A stretch of 64,000 nucleotides of DNA from Stomorhina lunata (lineage: Eukaryota > Arthropoda > Insecta > Diptera > Rhiniidae), in the NCBI GenBank assembly GCA_933228675.1, contig OW121743.1, forward strand, positions 14,453,224-14,517,223, given 5' to 3'. The position numbers were made by a program, and so were the translations under genes. The notes beneath the pieces are model-generated. The model did no database searches and had not been told where the DNA came from. It saw only the letters and a list, made by a program, of their open reading frames with translations. Shown piece after piece: positions 23,361 through 35,544 of the stretch (the stretch's first letter is position 1; each line of letters opens with the position of its first letter).

Positions 23361-24239
23361 AGTTTTGCCTAATGTACATATGTTGTCCAGTTTGGGCCCT
23401 AGTCGGAACCACAGTTTATGTTCTACTCACGTTATCTTCATTTTATTGTAAGTCAAAATATCAAAAAAAACTGACTGCACTAAAAGTTAACGACCACCAT
23501 CATCCTCTGCATCATCAAAATCATCATGATCATGGCTTTGATATATTTAACTTTTTTGTTTATTCTAATCTTGGCATCTCTGTAACCCAAACTCTACTTC
23601 ATTCTTGTTTCAATCTTCCACTTTATTCTTATTTTTGAAGCTAAAGTAGATCTCTCTAGACAACTTCCCTCTGGTTTTTAATTACATTTAACAATCTCCT
23701 ATTAATGATATGATTATTGTTTCTATTTCTTTTACTAGTTTTTGTTTTATTTTTTTTGTTTGGTTTTTGTTTCAAACTTTTAGCTGGAAGCTTAAAGTTA
23801 ACATTAGTTTGCAGGTGCAGACCAGGTTGAACATATAGAGAAGAAGGAAAAAAATCGAAAATTAACACTTTTCTAGTCAAAACTCTTTTGTTTACATGAC
23901 TTTTATGGCGGTATTTTCTGTTTCATGGTTGAATTTTTTTTCTTTTCTTTTTCAGAAATAAATTTTTATTTTTCTTGCGCTTAAGCTTTTATGAACTTTT
24001 TTGTTTGTTAAGAATTTTGTTAAGATTTTTCTTGTTCTATGATTATTACTTTAAATAATAAACGTATAGATTACGAAAACTTTTCCGGTATTAATTTATG
24101 GCTTTTAGCTGAAAAAAAAATGCAAGAAGCAAGAACTAAAAGAGATATTTAATTGTGGCTTGTAAAAGTTGTGCAATTTGAAGAGAAAAATGTCAAATTG
24201 AGGTTGAGGAGGATGTAATTAAATGTTAGAAATCATAAA
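23361..24239. other. Single-copy block with a weak possible exon
   Basis: An 88-codon frame on the plus strand starts at 23372. It begins with a Cys-containing hydrophobic stretch (about residues 4-26) and reaches 'ttatt|gtaagt' (donor at 23448-23453). Read-through continues into a His-rich tract (HHHPLHHQNHHDH) from low-complexity CAT/CAC repeats. An exon ending at 23447 would encode a signal-anchor-like segment, but I recognise no protein. Chance is more likely. The rest (23640-24239) is AT-rich and unremarkable. Confidence 0.2.
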
Positions 24240-25085
24240 AATATATATAGTCTGTTTTAGACTATATATCGCAGTTTTAAGATAGTATAGTCAAGACACA
24301 TTATAGTCGGGACCGAAAATGACAAACTATAGTCCACGTAGAGTAAAGTCGAGACAAACTATAGCCGAGACACAATATAATATAGTCAAGACAGACTTTA
24401 GTAGATACAGAAAATACTTATAGAGCAAAGACTTGTTTTATTCAAGAATAACCCTATTCGAGACAAATTATAGTCGAGACACACTATAGTTGAGACAGAC
24501 GAGAGTCGAGACAGACGAGAGTCGAGACAGACGAGAGTCGAGACAGACGATAGTCAAGACATACGATAGCGAGACAGACGATAGTCGAGACAGTCGATAG
24601 TCGAGACAGACGATAGTCAAGACAGACGATAGTCGAGACAGACGATAGTCGAGACAGACGAGAGTCGAGACAGACGATAGTAAAGACATACGATAGCGAG
24701 ACAGACGATAGTCGAGACAGTCGATAGTCGAGACAGACGATAGTCGAAACAGACGATAGTCGAGACAGACGATAGTTGAGAAAGACAATCGTCGAGACAT
24801 ACTTTAGTAGAGACAGAATATACATACCAAAGACATGTTATATTCAAAAATAACCATATTAGAGACAAAATATAGTCTAGAAACACTAAAGTTGAGTCAG
24901 ACGATAGTCGAGACAGACTACAGTCGAGCTAACTATAGTAGAGACAAACTATAGTCAAGACAAACAACAGTCAAGACAAACTATAGTCAAGACAAACTAT
25001 ATTCAAGACAAACTATAGTCTAGACATAATTTAGTAGAGACATGCTATAGTCGAGATAAATCATAGTCAAGACACAGTATAGATA
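24240..25085 (-). repeat. 16-bp satellite GAGACAGACGATAGTC
   Basis: About 50 units of 16 bp, best preserved at 24490-24790, with variants 'gacgagagtc' and 'gacagtcgatagtc'. Flanks decay into 'gacaaactatagtcaa'. Three units make 48 bp, so all reading frames stay open and give Ser/Leu-rich open frames of 89-113 codons on the minus strand; these are artefacts. Orientation is opposite to the 28126-30860 array. Confidence 0.9.
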
Positions 25086-25800
25086 TAAAGAATTATTTGT
25101 TCCACAAAAATCTTGTAAAACTTCATAAATTTTGTTATTTCTTGAACTTTCATTAATCGATTCTAATTACTTTTGTTATGGTTAATCTCTAACTTAAACT
25201 ACTTATGTTTGAAAAGTACTTTCTAAAACTATTTTTTTTACTAAAACCTAAAATTCCCACAAAAACCTTTAGATTTTTTTTGTTAGAAAAAAAAGTAAAA
25301 CGAATAAAAAAATGAATTGTTTTGAAAGAAATTAGAAAGAAATTCCCATTTAACCTCAATAAAGTCAAACAAATTGATGGTTGATATTGATCAAGAACTC
25401 ATGAGACTCTAAAGCTACAAATAAACAAATAGACCAACCCAGTAAAAGTATGAAGTCAAAACTAAAGCATGTTTTTGAGTTTGAAAACAGAAGAATCGCA
25501 AGAAGACTGTTAAAAATCTAGCAAAAGAAGCTTTTGAGCAGAATGGTTAGAGTAAGGGAAAGCTTAATAAGCTGCAAAAGCTTTTGAGTGAATTAGCCTT
25601 AGTAAAGTTTTTAAAAGTATCTTATATTAAAACTTAAGCTTTTGATTGTTTTAAAGGTTAATTTTAATTTAAGAATTTCGTTAAAACCTTTCTCTCCTTA
25701 GTCTGAGCTTTAATTGTTGCTTGAAGCCTTAAAAAGCACAAATTTTTTTAAAAGCTTTTAAAAGTTTTAAAAACAAGAGGTTTAATTTTAGTCAATAAAC
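25086..25800. other. Single-copy AT-rich block with frequent AAAGCTT
   Basis: No gene or RNA is recognised. From about 25480 the sequence is dotted with 'aagctt' and 'aaaagctttt' (for example 25528, 25583 and 25756), the same motif that fills the 296-bp repeats at 26521-27405. This suggests a decayed relative of that repeat. Confidence 0.5.
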
Positions 25801-26520
25801 TCAACTAAAATATTGTCTTAAGTCGAGATATGATACTATCGGAACAATTATAGTCAAGTCACTATACTCTAGACTTATTATAGTCGAGACACTTTACCAT
25901 AGGATGGACTATAGTCCAGATACCGTACTTTCATTCGATAGATACTTTTCTTCCAAATCTGAACCTTAATAGTGACTTGGAGCTTCACTTAACGATTAGC
26001 TTTAGTAAAGACACTATATTTTAGGTATGACTATAGTCAAGTCACTATACCATAGAACATATTATAGTCGAGACACTTTAAATAGGCTGTACTATTGTCG
26101 AATTACTTTATTTTTATTCTTTAGATACTTTTCTCCTTAATGTGAACCTTAAAAGTGGCTTAGGGCTTTACTTAATACTAAACGATTAACTTTAGTCAAG
26201 ATACTATATTACAGACGATATTATAGTAAAGACACTCTTTTATAGGCTTGACTATTGCCATGATGCTATACTTTAATCGGTTAGATAATTTTCTCCTAAA
26301 TCTGAACCTTTATAATGGCTTAGAGCTTCAGTGAATACTTAACGATTAACTTCAAGTCGAGATACTATACTTTAGGGACGACTATAGTCAAGACACTGTA
26401 TCATAGACCATATTATAGTCGACACACTTCACTATAAGCTGGACTATTGTCGAAATGCTACACTTTCATTCCTAAGATACTTTCTCTAAATCAGAATCTT
26501 AATAATAGCTTTAAGCTTCA
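25801..26520. repeat. ~160-195-bp tandem repeat mixing CTATAG motifs with unique filler
   Basis: Four diverged units carry 'agatacttttctcc(t)aaat(c)tgaacc' near 25940, 26119, 26279 and 26472, then 'agcttcact' and 'gattaactttagtcaagata'. Between them lie 'gactatagtcaagacact' motifs of the 31-bp satellite family. It is a composite repeat in which satellite motifs were co-amplified with other sequence. Confidence 0.75.
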
Positions 26521-27405
26521 CTAAATACAAATTTCTTAAAAAGCTGTCAAAAGTTATCGAAAGCTTTAATAAAAGCTTTTACTAAAAGTTATTTTAAACA
26601 CTGAAAAAGCTTATAAAAAATTTAAGCATATTATGAAGAGTTTTCGTAAACAACAAAGAAAGCTTCTAGAAAGTTTGAACATATAACGAAGCTTTTTTGA
26701 AAATCTAAAGTAAAAGCTGATCGAAAGCTTTACTCTTTCTTCGAAAAGATTCAAAAAGTAATACATTAATGATTCTGCTGTAGCTTTATTTTTATTTAAA
26801 ACTACTTTTTAACTAACTAAATACAAATTTCTTAAAAAGCTGTCAAAAGTTATCGAAAGCTTTAATAAAAGCTTTTACTAAAAGTTATTTTAAACACTGA
26901 AAAAGCTTATAAAAAATTTAAGCATATTATGAAGAGTTTTCGTAAACAACAAAGAAAGCTTCTAGAAAGTTTGAACATATAACGAAGCTTTTTTGAAAAT
27001 CTAAAGTAAAAGCTGATCGAAAGCTTTACTCTTTCTTCGAAAAGATTCAAAAAGTAATACATTAATGATTCTGCTGTAGCTTTATTTTTATTTAAAACTA
27101 CTTTTTAACTAACTAAATACAAATTTCTTAAAAAGCTGTCAAAAGTTATCGAAAGCTTTAATAAAAGCTTTTACTAAAAGTTATTTTAAACACTGAAAAA
27201 GCTTATAAAAAATTTAAGCATATTATGAAGAGTTTTCGTAAACAACAAAGAAAGCTTCTAGAAAGTTTGAACATATAACGAAGCTTTTTTGAAAATCTAA
27301 AGTAAAAGCTGATCGAAAGCTTTACTCTTTCTTCGAAAAGATTCAAAAAGTAATACATTAATGATTCTACTGTAGCTTTATTTTTATTTAAAACTACTTT
27401 TTAAC
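26521..27405. repeat. Near-perfect 296-bp triplication
   Basis: Copies begin 'ctaaatacaaatttcttaaa' at 26521, 26817 and 27113, exactly 296 bp apart. The only difference I found is G to A in 'gattct(g/a)ctgtagc' of the third copy. The unit is rich in HindIII sites (AAGCTT). The first copy begins inside the last unit of the preceding composite repeat, so the amplification started at that edge. The near-identity implies recent duplication or an assembly artefact. Confidence 0.95.
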
Positions 27406-28125
27406 AATTGGGAACAATAAATGTTTAGAAGCCATTAAATTAAAATAAAAATTTTAAATTCTTTGTTATTATTGTTAAGCTCTAAATAAACAATAAAATT
27501 TAATTGTACTTATATATATTTTTTAATTTTTTTATATTAATGTTTAAAAAATAAAGTTTGTTTTTAGCTTTTTTAGTTTATTAATAAAATTTATAACAAA
27601 ATTAAACAAAAAATTGCCAAAATTCGTGCCTAGATTTTTTCTTAAGACCCCAATTTTTATTTCCCAAAAAAATTTTTTTCTAATCCTCCAAAATTGCTTT
27701 AATTTTTATAGTTAATTAAAAAAACTGAAACTACATCTAAACCCCTTAATAACTCGATTTTTATTACAATTTGCTCACTTTAATGTTCGCTGACCTACTG
27801 CCAGTCAATTTGATGATTTCAGGTTCTTGAATTGTTGAACAAAATGACCAACAATTTTCAAAAAAAAATAAGTGAAATTTTTTATATTGCTTCAGATTTT
27901 TTAATATCATAAAAGCTTTTCGTTTTCTTTAATTGGCTAAAAAAAAACGAGTTTGTAAAAGAGTTTAAGACAAAAATGTGGTAGCTATTAAAATTAGATT
28001 TATATAATTTAATGACATAAACTTGTAACTTAAATTTTTATAACTTAAAATCTTAAAATTGAAAGCTTTATTGTCGTAGGGTTTCAGGCAAGTCGAATGC
28101 ATAATTGTTTTTTTTTATTGTTATG
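27406..28125. other. Single-copy AT-rich block
   Basis: Mostly A/T with a slightly more complex stretch 'ttcgctgacctactgccagtc' near 27785. No open frame or RNA gene was seen. Confidence 0.5.
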
Positions 28126-30860
28126 TTTCTCGACTATAGTCAACCTCAACTAAAGTCGTTCTCGACCACAGTCAGTCGCGACTATCTCGACTATAGTCAG
28201 TCACGACTATAGTCGATTTTGACTATGGTAAGTCGCGACTTTAGTCAGTAATACCCATAGTCGGTCTCGACTATAGTCGGCTATAGTTGGTCTCGACTAT
28301 AGTCAGTCTCGACTAAAACCAGTCTCGACTATAGTCAGTCTCGACTATAGTCAGTCTCGACTATAGTCAGTCTCGACTATAGTCAGTCTCGACTATAGTC
28401 AGTCTCGACTATAGTCAGTCTTGACTATAGTCAGTCTCGACTATAGTCAGTCTCGACTATAGTCAGTCTCGACTATAGTCAGTCTCAACTATAGTCAGTC
28501 TCTACTATAGTCGGTCTCGACTATAGTCAGTCTCGACTAAAGTAAGCCTCGACTATAGTCAATCTCGACTATAGTCAATCTCGACTATAGACAATCTCGA
28601 CTACAGTCAGTCTCGACTATAGCCGGTCTCGACTATAGTCAGTCTCGACTATAGTCAGTCTCGACTATAGTCAATCTCGACTATAGTCAGTCTCGACTAT
28701 AGTCAGTCGGTGTTGACTATAGTCGGGCTCGACTATCGTCGGTCTCGACTATAGTCAGTCGGTGTCGACTATCGTCGGTCTCGACTATAGTCGGTCTCGA
28801 CAATGGTCGTTGTTGACTATAGTCGGTGTCGACTATAGTCTGTCTCGACTATAGTCAGTCTCGACTATAGTCAGTCTTGACTAAAGTCGGTCTCGACAAT
28901 AGTCGGTGTAGACTATAGTCAGTCTCGACTATAGTCAGTCTCGTTTATAGTCAATCTCTGACTATAAACGAGACTGACTACAGTCGAGACTGACTATAGT
29001 CGAGACTGACTATAGTCGAGACTGAATATAGTCGAGAATGACTATAGTCGAGACTGACTATTGTCGAGATTAACTTTAGTAGTGACCGACTTTAGTCGAG
29101 AGCGACTATAGTGGAGATTGACTATAGTCGGTCTCGCCTATAGTAGGTCTTGCCTATACTTAAGCTAGACTATAGTCAGTCTCGACTACTGTCGGTCTCG
29201 ACTAAAGTCAGTCTCGACTACAATCGGTATCGTCTATAGTCGGTCTCGATTATAGTGAGTCTCGACTACAGTCTGTCTCGACTATAGTAGGTCTCGTCTA
29301 TAGTCGGTCTCGTCTATAGTCGGTATCGTCTGTAGTCGGTCTCGACTATAGTCGGTCTCGTCTATAGTCGGTCTCGTCTATAGTCGGACTCGTCTATAGT
29401 CGGTCTCGACTATAGTCGGTCGCGACTTTAGTCGGTCGCGACTATTGTCAGTCGCGACTATAGTCGGTATCGACTATAGTCGGTCTCGACTATAGTCGGT
29501 CTCGACTATAGTCGGTCTCGACTATAGTCGGTCTCGACTATAGTCGGTCTCGACTATAGTCGGTCTCGACTATAGTCGGTCTTAACTACAGTCAGTCTCG
29601 ACTGTAGTTAGTTTCGACTTTAGTCGTCCTTGTCTATTGTCGGTGTCGTCTATAGTCGGTCTCGACAATAGTCGGTCTCGTCTATAGTAGGTCTCGACTG
29701 TAGTCAGTCTCGACTATAGTCAGTTTCGACTATAGTCAGTCTCGACTATAGTCAGTCTCGACTATAGTCAGTCTCGACTATAGTCAGTCTGAACTATAGT
29801 CAGTCTCGACTATAGTCAGTGTCGACTATAGTCAGTCTCGACTATAGTCAGTCTCGGTTATGGTCAGTCTCGACTATAGTCAGTCCCGACTATAGTCAGT
29901 CTCGACTATAGTCAGTCTCGACTATAGTCAGTCTCAACTTAAGTCGTTCATCTATAGTCGGTATCGATTATAGTCAGTCTTGACTAAAATCGGTCTTTAA
30001 TATAGTCGGTCTCGACTATAGTCGGTCCCGTCTATTGTCGGTCTCGACTATAGTCGGTCTTGTCTATAGTCGGTCTTCACTGTAGACGGTCTCCACTATA
30101 GAACGTAGCGACTATAGTCAGTCTCGACTATAGTCAGTTTCGGTCTCCGCTATAGTCGGTCGCGACTATACTCAGTCTCTACTATAGTCGGTCGCGACTA
30201 TACTCAGTCTCGACTATAGTCAGTTTCAACTATAGTCAGTCTCGACTATAGTCAGTCTCGACTTAAGTCGTTCTGGACTATAGTTGATCTCGACTTGACA
30301 GTCTTTACTATAGTCAGTCTCGACTATAGTCGGCCAGACTATAATCGGTCCTACTATAGTTAGTCTCGATAATAGTTTGTCTCGACTATATTTGGTCTCT
30401 ACTATATTAAGTCTCGACTATAGTCGTTTTCGACTATAGTCGATCTCGATTATAATCAATCTCGATTATAGTAGGTCACGACTATAGTAGGTCTCGACTA
30501 TAGTCAAGACCGACTTTAGTCGAGACTCGATTATAGTTTGTCTTGGCTATAGTGTGTCTTGACTACAGTGTGTCTTGACTATAATGTGTCTCGTCTATAG
30601 TCTGTCCGACTTATATGTGTCTCGAATATAGTTTGTAGCAACTATATTCTATCTGGACTATAATTTGTCTTGAGTATAGTCTGTCACGACCAAAGTTAGT
30701 CTCGACTATATTCTTTCTCTTCAATGTTGTTTCGCTATATAGAGTGTCTTCACTATAATGTGTCTCCACTACAGTAATTTTACTATACTTTGACTCGTTT
30801 ATAGTGTGTCTCGCCTTAATGTTGTCTCTCGTTTAGTCTTACTTGACTCTATTTTGAGTC
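28126..30860 (+). repeat. 16-bp satellite TCTCGACTATAGTCAG, about 170 copies
   Basis: Units of 16 bp hold the dyad GACTATAGTC plus 'agtctc' or 'ggtctc'. The two forms (CAGTCTC and CGGTCTC) occur in blocks: CAG at 28320-28700 and 29700-29930, CGG at 29280-29580. Edges degrade into 'tagtgtgtcttgac' forms. The monomer is half of the 31-bp unit of 14181-16322 and has the same orientation. A segment at 28959-29118 is inverted. Confidence 0.95.
28959..29118 (-). repeat. Inverted block within the 16-bp array
   Basis: Here monomers read 'gagactgactatagtc', opposite to the surrounding array. The left breakpoint is a hairpin: 18-bp perfect arms ending at 28953 and starting at 28959 with loop 'atctc', extending to about 45 bp with one mismatch noted. 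The right breakpoint, near 29118, is the imperfect palindrome 'gattgactatagtcggtc'. Confidence 0.85.
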
Positions 30861-31660
30861 TTTTTCGTCTGCCGTATCACTCTAGTTTAGATTGCCCAAA
30901 TAAAGTCTGTGTTTTAAAACAATTGCTTTAAATTTTTTGTAATATCCGCTGATTTTCTTATTATATTTCTTCCTCCAAATTTTAAATATTTATATGCAAA
31001 TTATAAGTTAAATCTTTCTTCTTGTATAGATCTAGAGTCTGCTAAATTTTGACATCATCCTCTGTCTCTGGGGTTTAGTCAAAAAATTTTAAAAACTATG
31101 ATTTTTAATGTAAATTGTAATATTTACTTGCTAAAAAAACATTAAACAAAATTTAATAGCAGGAAATGCATTTGCTTTAAAAGTGTTTAAGTAACAGATT
31201 AACGTTATGTTCAAAAATTTTGCAATATTTTGTTTTAAGATTTTGGTTTTGAAAGAAGATTGAAATGGTTGAATCTGCAAGTATTCCAGGGAAATTTAAA
31301 GATTTTTAATTTTTTATAACGTTTATGGTAAAAGTTGCTAAAATGTGTGATTTTTTTTTGGAAAAATATTTAACTTTTAGTTTTATTTTAATGAATAATG
31401 ACCAATTTTTTTTTTTTTTTTTTTTGGAATTTATTTATAATTTCGTTATCATGTTTGTTTTGGCAATTAGTAACGATTTCTCTGTTAAATAAATTTTTTT
31501 GTTTGTTAAATAAATATTTTGTTAATAAATTTAAAAGATGCTCTAGAAGAAATTGAGTAAAAGGCAGGAAATTTTATGGTTTTTAACAAAAAATTTAGTA
31601 AAAAAAAAAAACTTAAAAAATTTCCAAAATTTTAAAATTTTTTTAACGCTTTTAGAGGGA
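30861..31660. other. Single-copy AT-rich block with T-runs
   Basis: Contains T homopolymers (near 31410) and A/T-rich DNA. No gene recognised. It separates the CTATAG family from the TTAACAGAG array. Confidence 0.5.
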
Positions 31661-31906
31661 ACAACTGCAGTTAACAGACTTAGATGATGTACTTAACACA
31701 GCTCTGTAAAATACATACACATATAGAAATACCCAGAAATATGTGTGATAAAAGATAAATTTGAAGTTTCAAACCCTAGACACAAACCAAAACTGTTAAG
31801 AGCTGAAAAATTGTATAATTAACTTTTCAAATATTTGTAAAATTTTGTAATTTCTTTAACGTTTTTATTGTTTTTTATGAGTTTAAAGATACATTTTAAT
31901 TACCTT

Positions 31907-31968
31907 AACCTAGACACAAACCGTTGCAGTTAACAGACTTAGACGATGTAGTTGACATAGCTTTGTAA
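31907..31968 (+). repeat. Left inverted flank of the 160-bp array
   Basis: 'aacctagacacaaaccg' followed by 'gcagttaacagacttagacg' and 'atgtagttgacatagc'. It pairs with 34590-34652 in reverse complement. Related partial copies lie at about 31672-31715, 31773-31800 and 32041-32093. Confidence 0.75.
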
Positions 31969-34589
31969 TATAAACAGCAAATGCTAGGAAATGTGTGTAA
32001 AGATAAATTAGAAATTTTTAGTCATAAAACACAAACTAATGCAGTTAACAGAGCTATGTTATGTAGATAACAGAGCTCTGTTAAAAACTGAAAATAAAAC
32101 TAATTTAACGTAGATCGACAATTTAGATATCGGGTTCTAAAGGAGAATACTTTCTATAGCAATCCGTGGAGAGAACCTTTAACAGAGTCAGAACACAGAA
32201 TTACAAACTTAACAGAGCCTGCAATTATGTTAAGAAATTATCGCAGATTTTCAGGAAACAAGGCACCGTGAATGAACAAATGGGGTTTTAAAATAAAGAG
32301 GAGTATGTTTTATATAGGAATCCATGGTCAAATTCTTTAACAGTGCGAGTTGGTAAAAATTATTAACTTAACAGATTTTGAACTTAAGCCAAGGAAAGAT
32401 TTCATATTTTCAGAAAAGAAATCAACATGGACAAACAAATGGGGTATCCGATTATAGAGAAGAACGTCTTTTATAGGAATCCATGTACAGAAACTTTAAC
32501 AGAGCAGATTGATAAGAATTATTGACATAACAGTGCTTAAGATTATGTTAAGGGGGGATACCGAATCCCCAGGAAATAAGGAAACTTATGAGAACAAATA
32601 TGGTATCAGGTTATAGAAAAAGATCTCTTCCGTAGGAATCCATGGTCAGAATCTTTAACAGAGCAGGTTGAAAAGAATTATTAACTTAACAGAGTATAGA
32701 ATTATGCTAAGGGGAATACCAAATTTCCAGGAAACGAGGCAACGAAGGTGGACAAATGGGATATATATTAATGAAGAGGGATATTTTCTATAGGAATCCA
32801 TGTACAGAATCTTTAATAGAGCAACCTGATAAGAACTGTTAACTTAACAGAGCGTAAGATTATGCTAAAGGGGAAACCAAATTTCCAGAAAATGAGGAAG
32901 CTTATGAGAACAAATATTATATCAAGTTATAGAGAAGGACCTCTTCTCTAGAAATCCATGGTAAAAATCTTTTACAGAGCTGGTTGCTAATTATTATTAA
33001 CTTAACAGAGCGTTAGATAATGCTAAGGGGGGATACCAAATTCACACGAAACGAAGCAACTTGGTTTTACGAAATAGGTAACGGATTATAGGGAAGGATC
33101 TTTTTTTTTTGATGAATTCATGTTCAGAATCTTTAACAGAGCAGCCTAATACAAATTATTAACTTAACAGGCCATGGGATTATGTTTAGGTGGGATACCT
33201 AATTCCTGAGAAACAAAATAACTTAGGCAAGCAAATTTTATATTGGGTTACATAGAAGGTTGTTTTACATTACAATACATGCTCGAAATGTTAAACAGAA
33301 CTGGTTGATAAGAATAATTAACTTAACAGAGCATTAAATTATGCTTAGTATAATTTCAGATATCGAGGCAACTTAAGAGGACATATCGAACTAACCTAGA
33401 CAGTCAAAAGGGATATGGGATTTTAGAGGAGAATGTCTTCTATAGGAATTTAAAGTCAAAATCTTTAAAAGGGCGATATGATAAGTATCATTAAATTAAC
33501 AGAGACTGAAACTATGAGATTATGTTAAGTAGAATTTTAGGTATCAAGGCAACTAAGGAGGACAATCCGAGATAACATACTCGTAGGTACACAAAATGGG
33601 TATCTGGTGATAGAAGAGAATATTTTCTATATTAATCTAAGGTTAAAATCTTTTACAGGGCGATATGTTAAGAACTATAAACTTAACAGAGAGTGAAATT
33701 ACGCTACAGAAAGAGCTCAGATTCCCATGAAACAAGCCAACGTAAATGGAAAAATGTAGTATAGGAATATAATATTTTCTATAGGAACCTAAGGTCAGAA
33801 TCTTTAACAGGGTGATAAGAATTATAAACTTAACAGAGAGTTAGGTTATGCTAAGTAGAATTTCAGATATCAAGACAACTTAAGAGGGCAAATCGAAAGG
33901 TAGTCAAAAGGGGTATCGGGCGATAGAAGGTATTGTTTTATATAAGAATCTAATGCCAGAATCTTTAACAGAGCGATAAGAATTATAAACTTAACAGAGA
34001 CTGAAACTATGCTATAGAAGGATCTTAGTTTCCCAGGAAACAAGCCAACGTAAATGGAAAAATGTTGTTTAGGGCTATAGAGGAGAATGTTTTCTACAGG
34101 AATCTAAGGTCAGAATCTTTAACAGGGCCATATAACAAGAATAATAAACTTAACAGAGCGTGAAATTATGATAAGTAGAATTTTAGATATCAAGGCAACT
34201 TAGGAAAACAAATCGAGATAACTTGGTTAGACAAAAGGGGTATTGGCTGAAAGAACAGAATGTTTTCTATGGTAATCTAAGGTCAGAATCTTTAACAGAG
34301 CGATAAGAATTATAAACTTAACAGAGACTGAAACTATTTCTAGGAAAAAAGCCAACGTAAATGGAAAAATGTTATATAGGATTACAGAGGAGAATGTTTT
34401 CTAAAGGGATCTAAGGTCAGAACCTTTAACAGGGCCATATGATAAGAATTATAAACTTAACAGAGAGTGAGACTCATTAGCTTAACAGAAAGTGAGATTA
34501 CACTAAGAAGTTTATAGGAATAAAGCCAAAAAGGCGGACAAACTAGTTATTAGCTTGTAGAAGAATATGTATTATATATTTCTAGTTGT

Positions 34590-34652
34590 TCTACAGAGCT
34601 ATGTTAACTACATAACATAAGTCTGTTAACTTTAATGGTTTGTGTCCAGGGT
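34590..34652 (-). repeat. Right inverted flank of the 160-bp array
   Basis: 'tacagagctatgttaactac' and 'ataagtctgttaac', then 'ggtttgtgtccagggtt'. Its reverse complement aligns to 31907-31968 over about 60 bp, with roughly 80-85 % identity by eye. Confidence 0.75.
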
Positions 34653-34660
34653 TAAAGATT

Positions 34661-35544
34661 TTTAATTTATTTTCACTAACAAATTTTTTTCTTCAATTTT
34701 TTGCTTCCCATTCACTTTTATCTTAATCATATGATTATTTAAATATTGCTCAAGATTAATCGTATTTTAACATCCCATAATTTTAAAATGAACAATTTTA
34801 TTGTCATTTTTATGTTGTTTTTTTCACATTTCAAATGCATTTTTAAAACAAAATTTCTCACTAGAGCTCGTTTTTTATCTATCCCTCTACCCTCTTTACA
34901 CCAATTCGAATTTATGTAAATTTTTTATTTTGACTTAATTTAATAGTTTAAACAAACAATTCCATTATGCAGATCCGAACATTTTCTTGGTAGCCCCCAA
35001 ACTAATCAGTTTCTAATGAAAAGTGTAACACATTTGATTCGAGAAACCCGCATATCTTTTAAATTGTCCAAACAAATGATTGATCAAATATACAAAATGA
35101 TTGAATAAATTTTGAATATTTTTTTTTTTTTTTTTCATAAGATAAATTAACCCAAATGGTCTGGTTTTGTCAAGATAATTGTTATTGTTTTAAGTCTTCA
35201 GGAGATTAAGATAAAAAACTAATTTTAATTTTTTTTTCAAAATTTGTTTAAAACAATAACAATTTATTCAAATTTAGGCAATTTTGGACACACTTAACCC
35301 CAAGAGTCAATGACTTTTAAAAAAGGGGGAAATAAAGAAGTTAAGACTAACAAATTTTTGAGCATAAAAATTAGACCAAAAGCCTATAATTATATAACAA
35401 TTAGTAACAGAAAAATGTTAAACATAATTTTTAATAATACAACTTGTTTTTTTCTCTTTTGTTTAAGATAAACAAATACTTAAAATATTTGGAAATATTT
35501 AAAAAAAATTGGAATTTTTTAAGGTAAGTTTATTTTATAAAATC
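34661..35544. other. Single-copy block; AAG|GTAAGT at 35521
   Basis: Complex-looking AT-rich DNA ('tggtagcccccaaactaatc', 'gattcgagaaacccgcatat') with no recognised gene. At 35521-35529 'aaggtaagt' follows 'gaatttttt'. This is a possible donor or recursive-splice point on the plus strand, with a poor AAG acceptor. Confidence 0.4.

Larger units (their letters stand above)
31661..34660. repeat. ~160-bp tandem array (AACTTAACAGAGC), about 15 units, with inverted flanks
   Basis: 'aacttaacaga' recurs near 32209, 32365, 32684, 32841, 32999, 33162, 33321, 33680, 33826, 33987, 34147, 34315 and 34454, about 160 bp apart. Each unit also has 'ctataggaatc(c)atgg' and 'cagaatctttaacagagc'. From about 33400 a second subtype appears ('atctaaggtcagaatc', 'gccaacgtaaatgg') and alternates with the first. 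The array lies between inverted copies of a ~62-bp sequence (31907-31968 and 34590-34652). No open frame is conserved. Confidence 0.85.

Noticed and set aside
23372..23638. 88-codon frame with hydrophobic start and His-rich tract as a real protein
   Set aside because: The His tract is low-complexity CAT/CAC sequence, the frame is no longer than expected by chance, and no family is recognisable. Kept only as a weak possible exon.
24468..24886. Three overlapping minus-strand frames rich in Ser, Leu and Tyr
   Set aside because: A 16-bp satellite (48 bp per three units) leaves all three frames open; overlap of all three shows it is not coding selection.
35521..35529. Recursive-splice (ratchet) point AAG|GTAAGT
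   Set aside because: The acceptor half is AAG rather than CAG/TAG and the upstream pyrimidine tract is only six T's; not enough to call.
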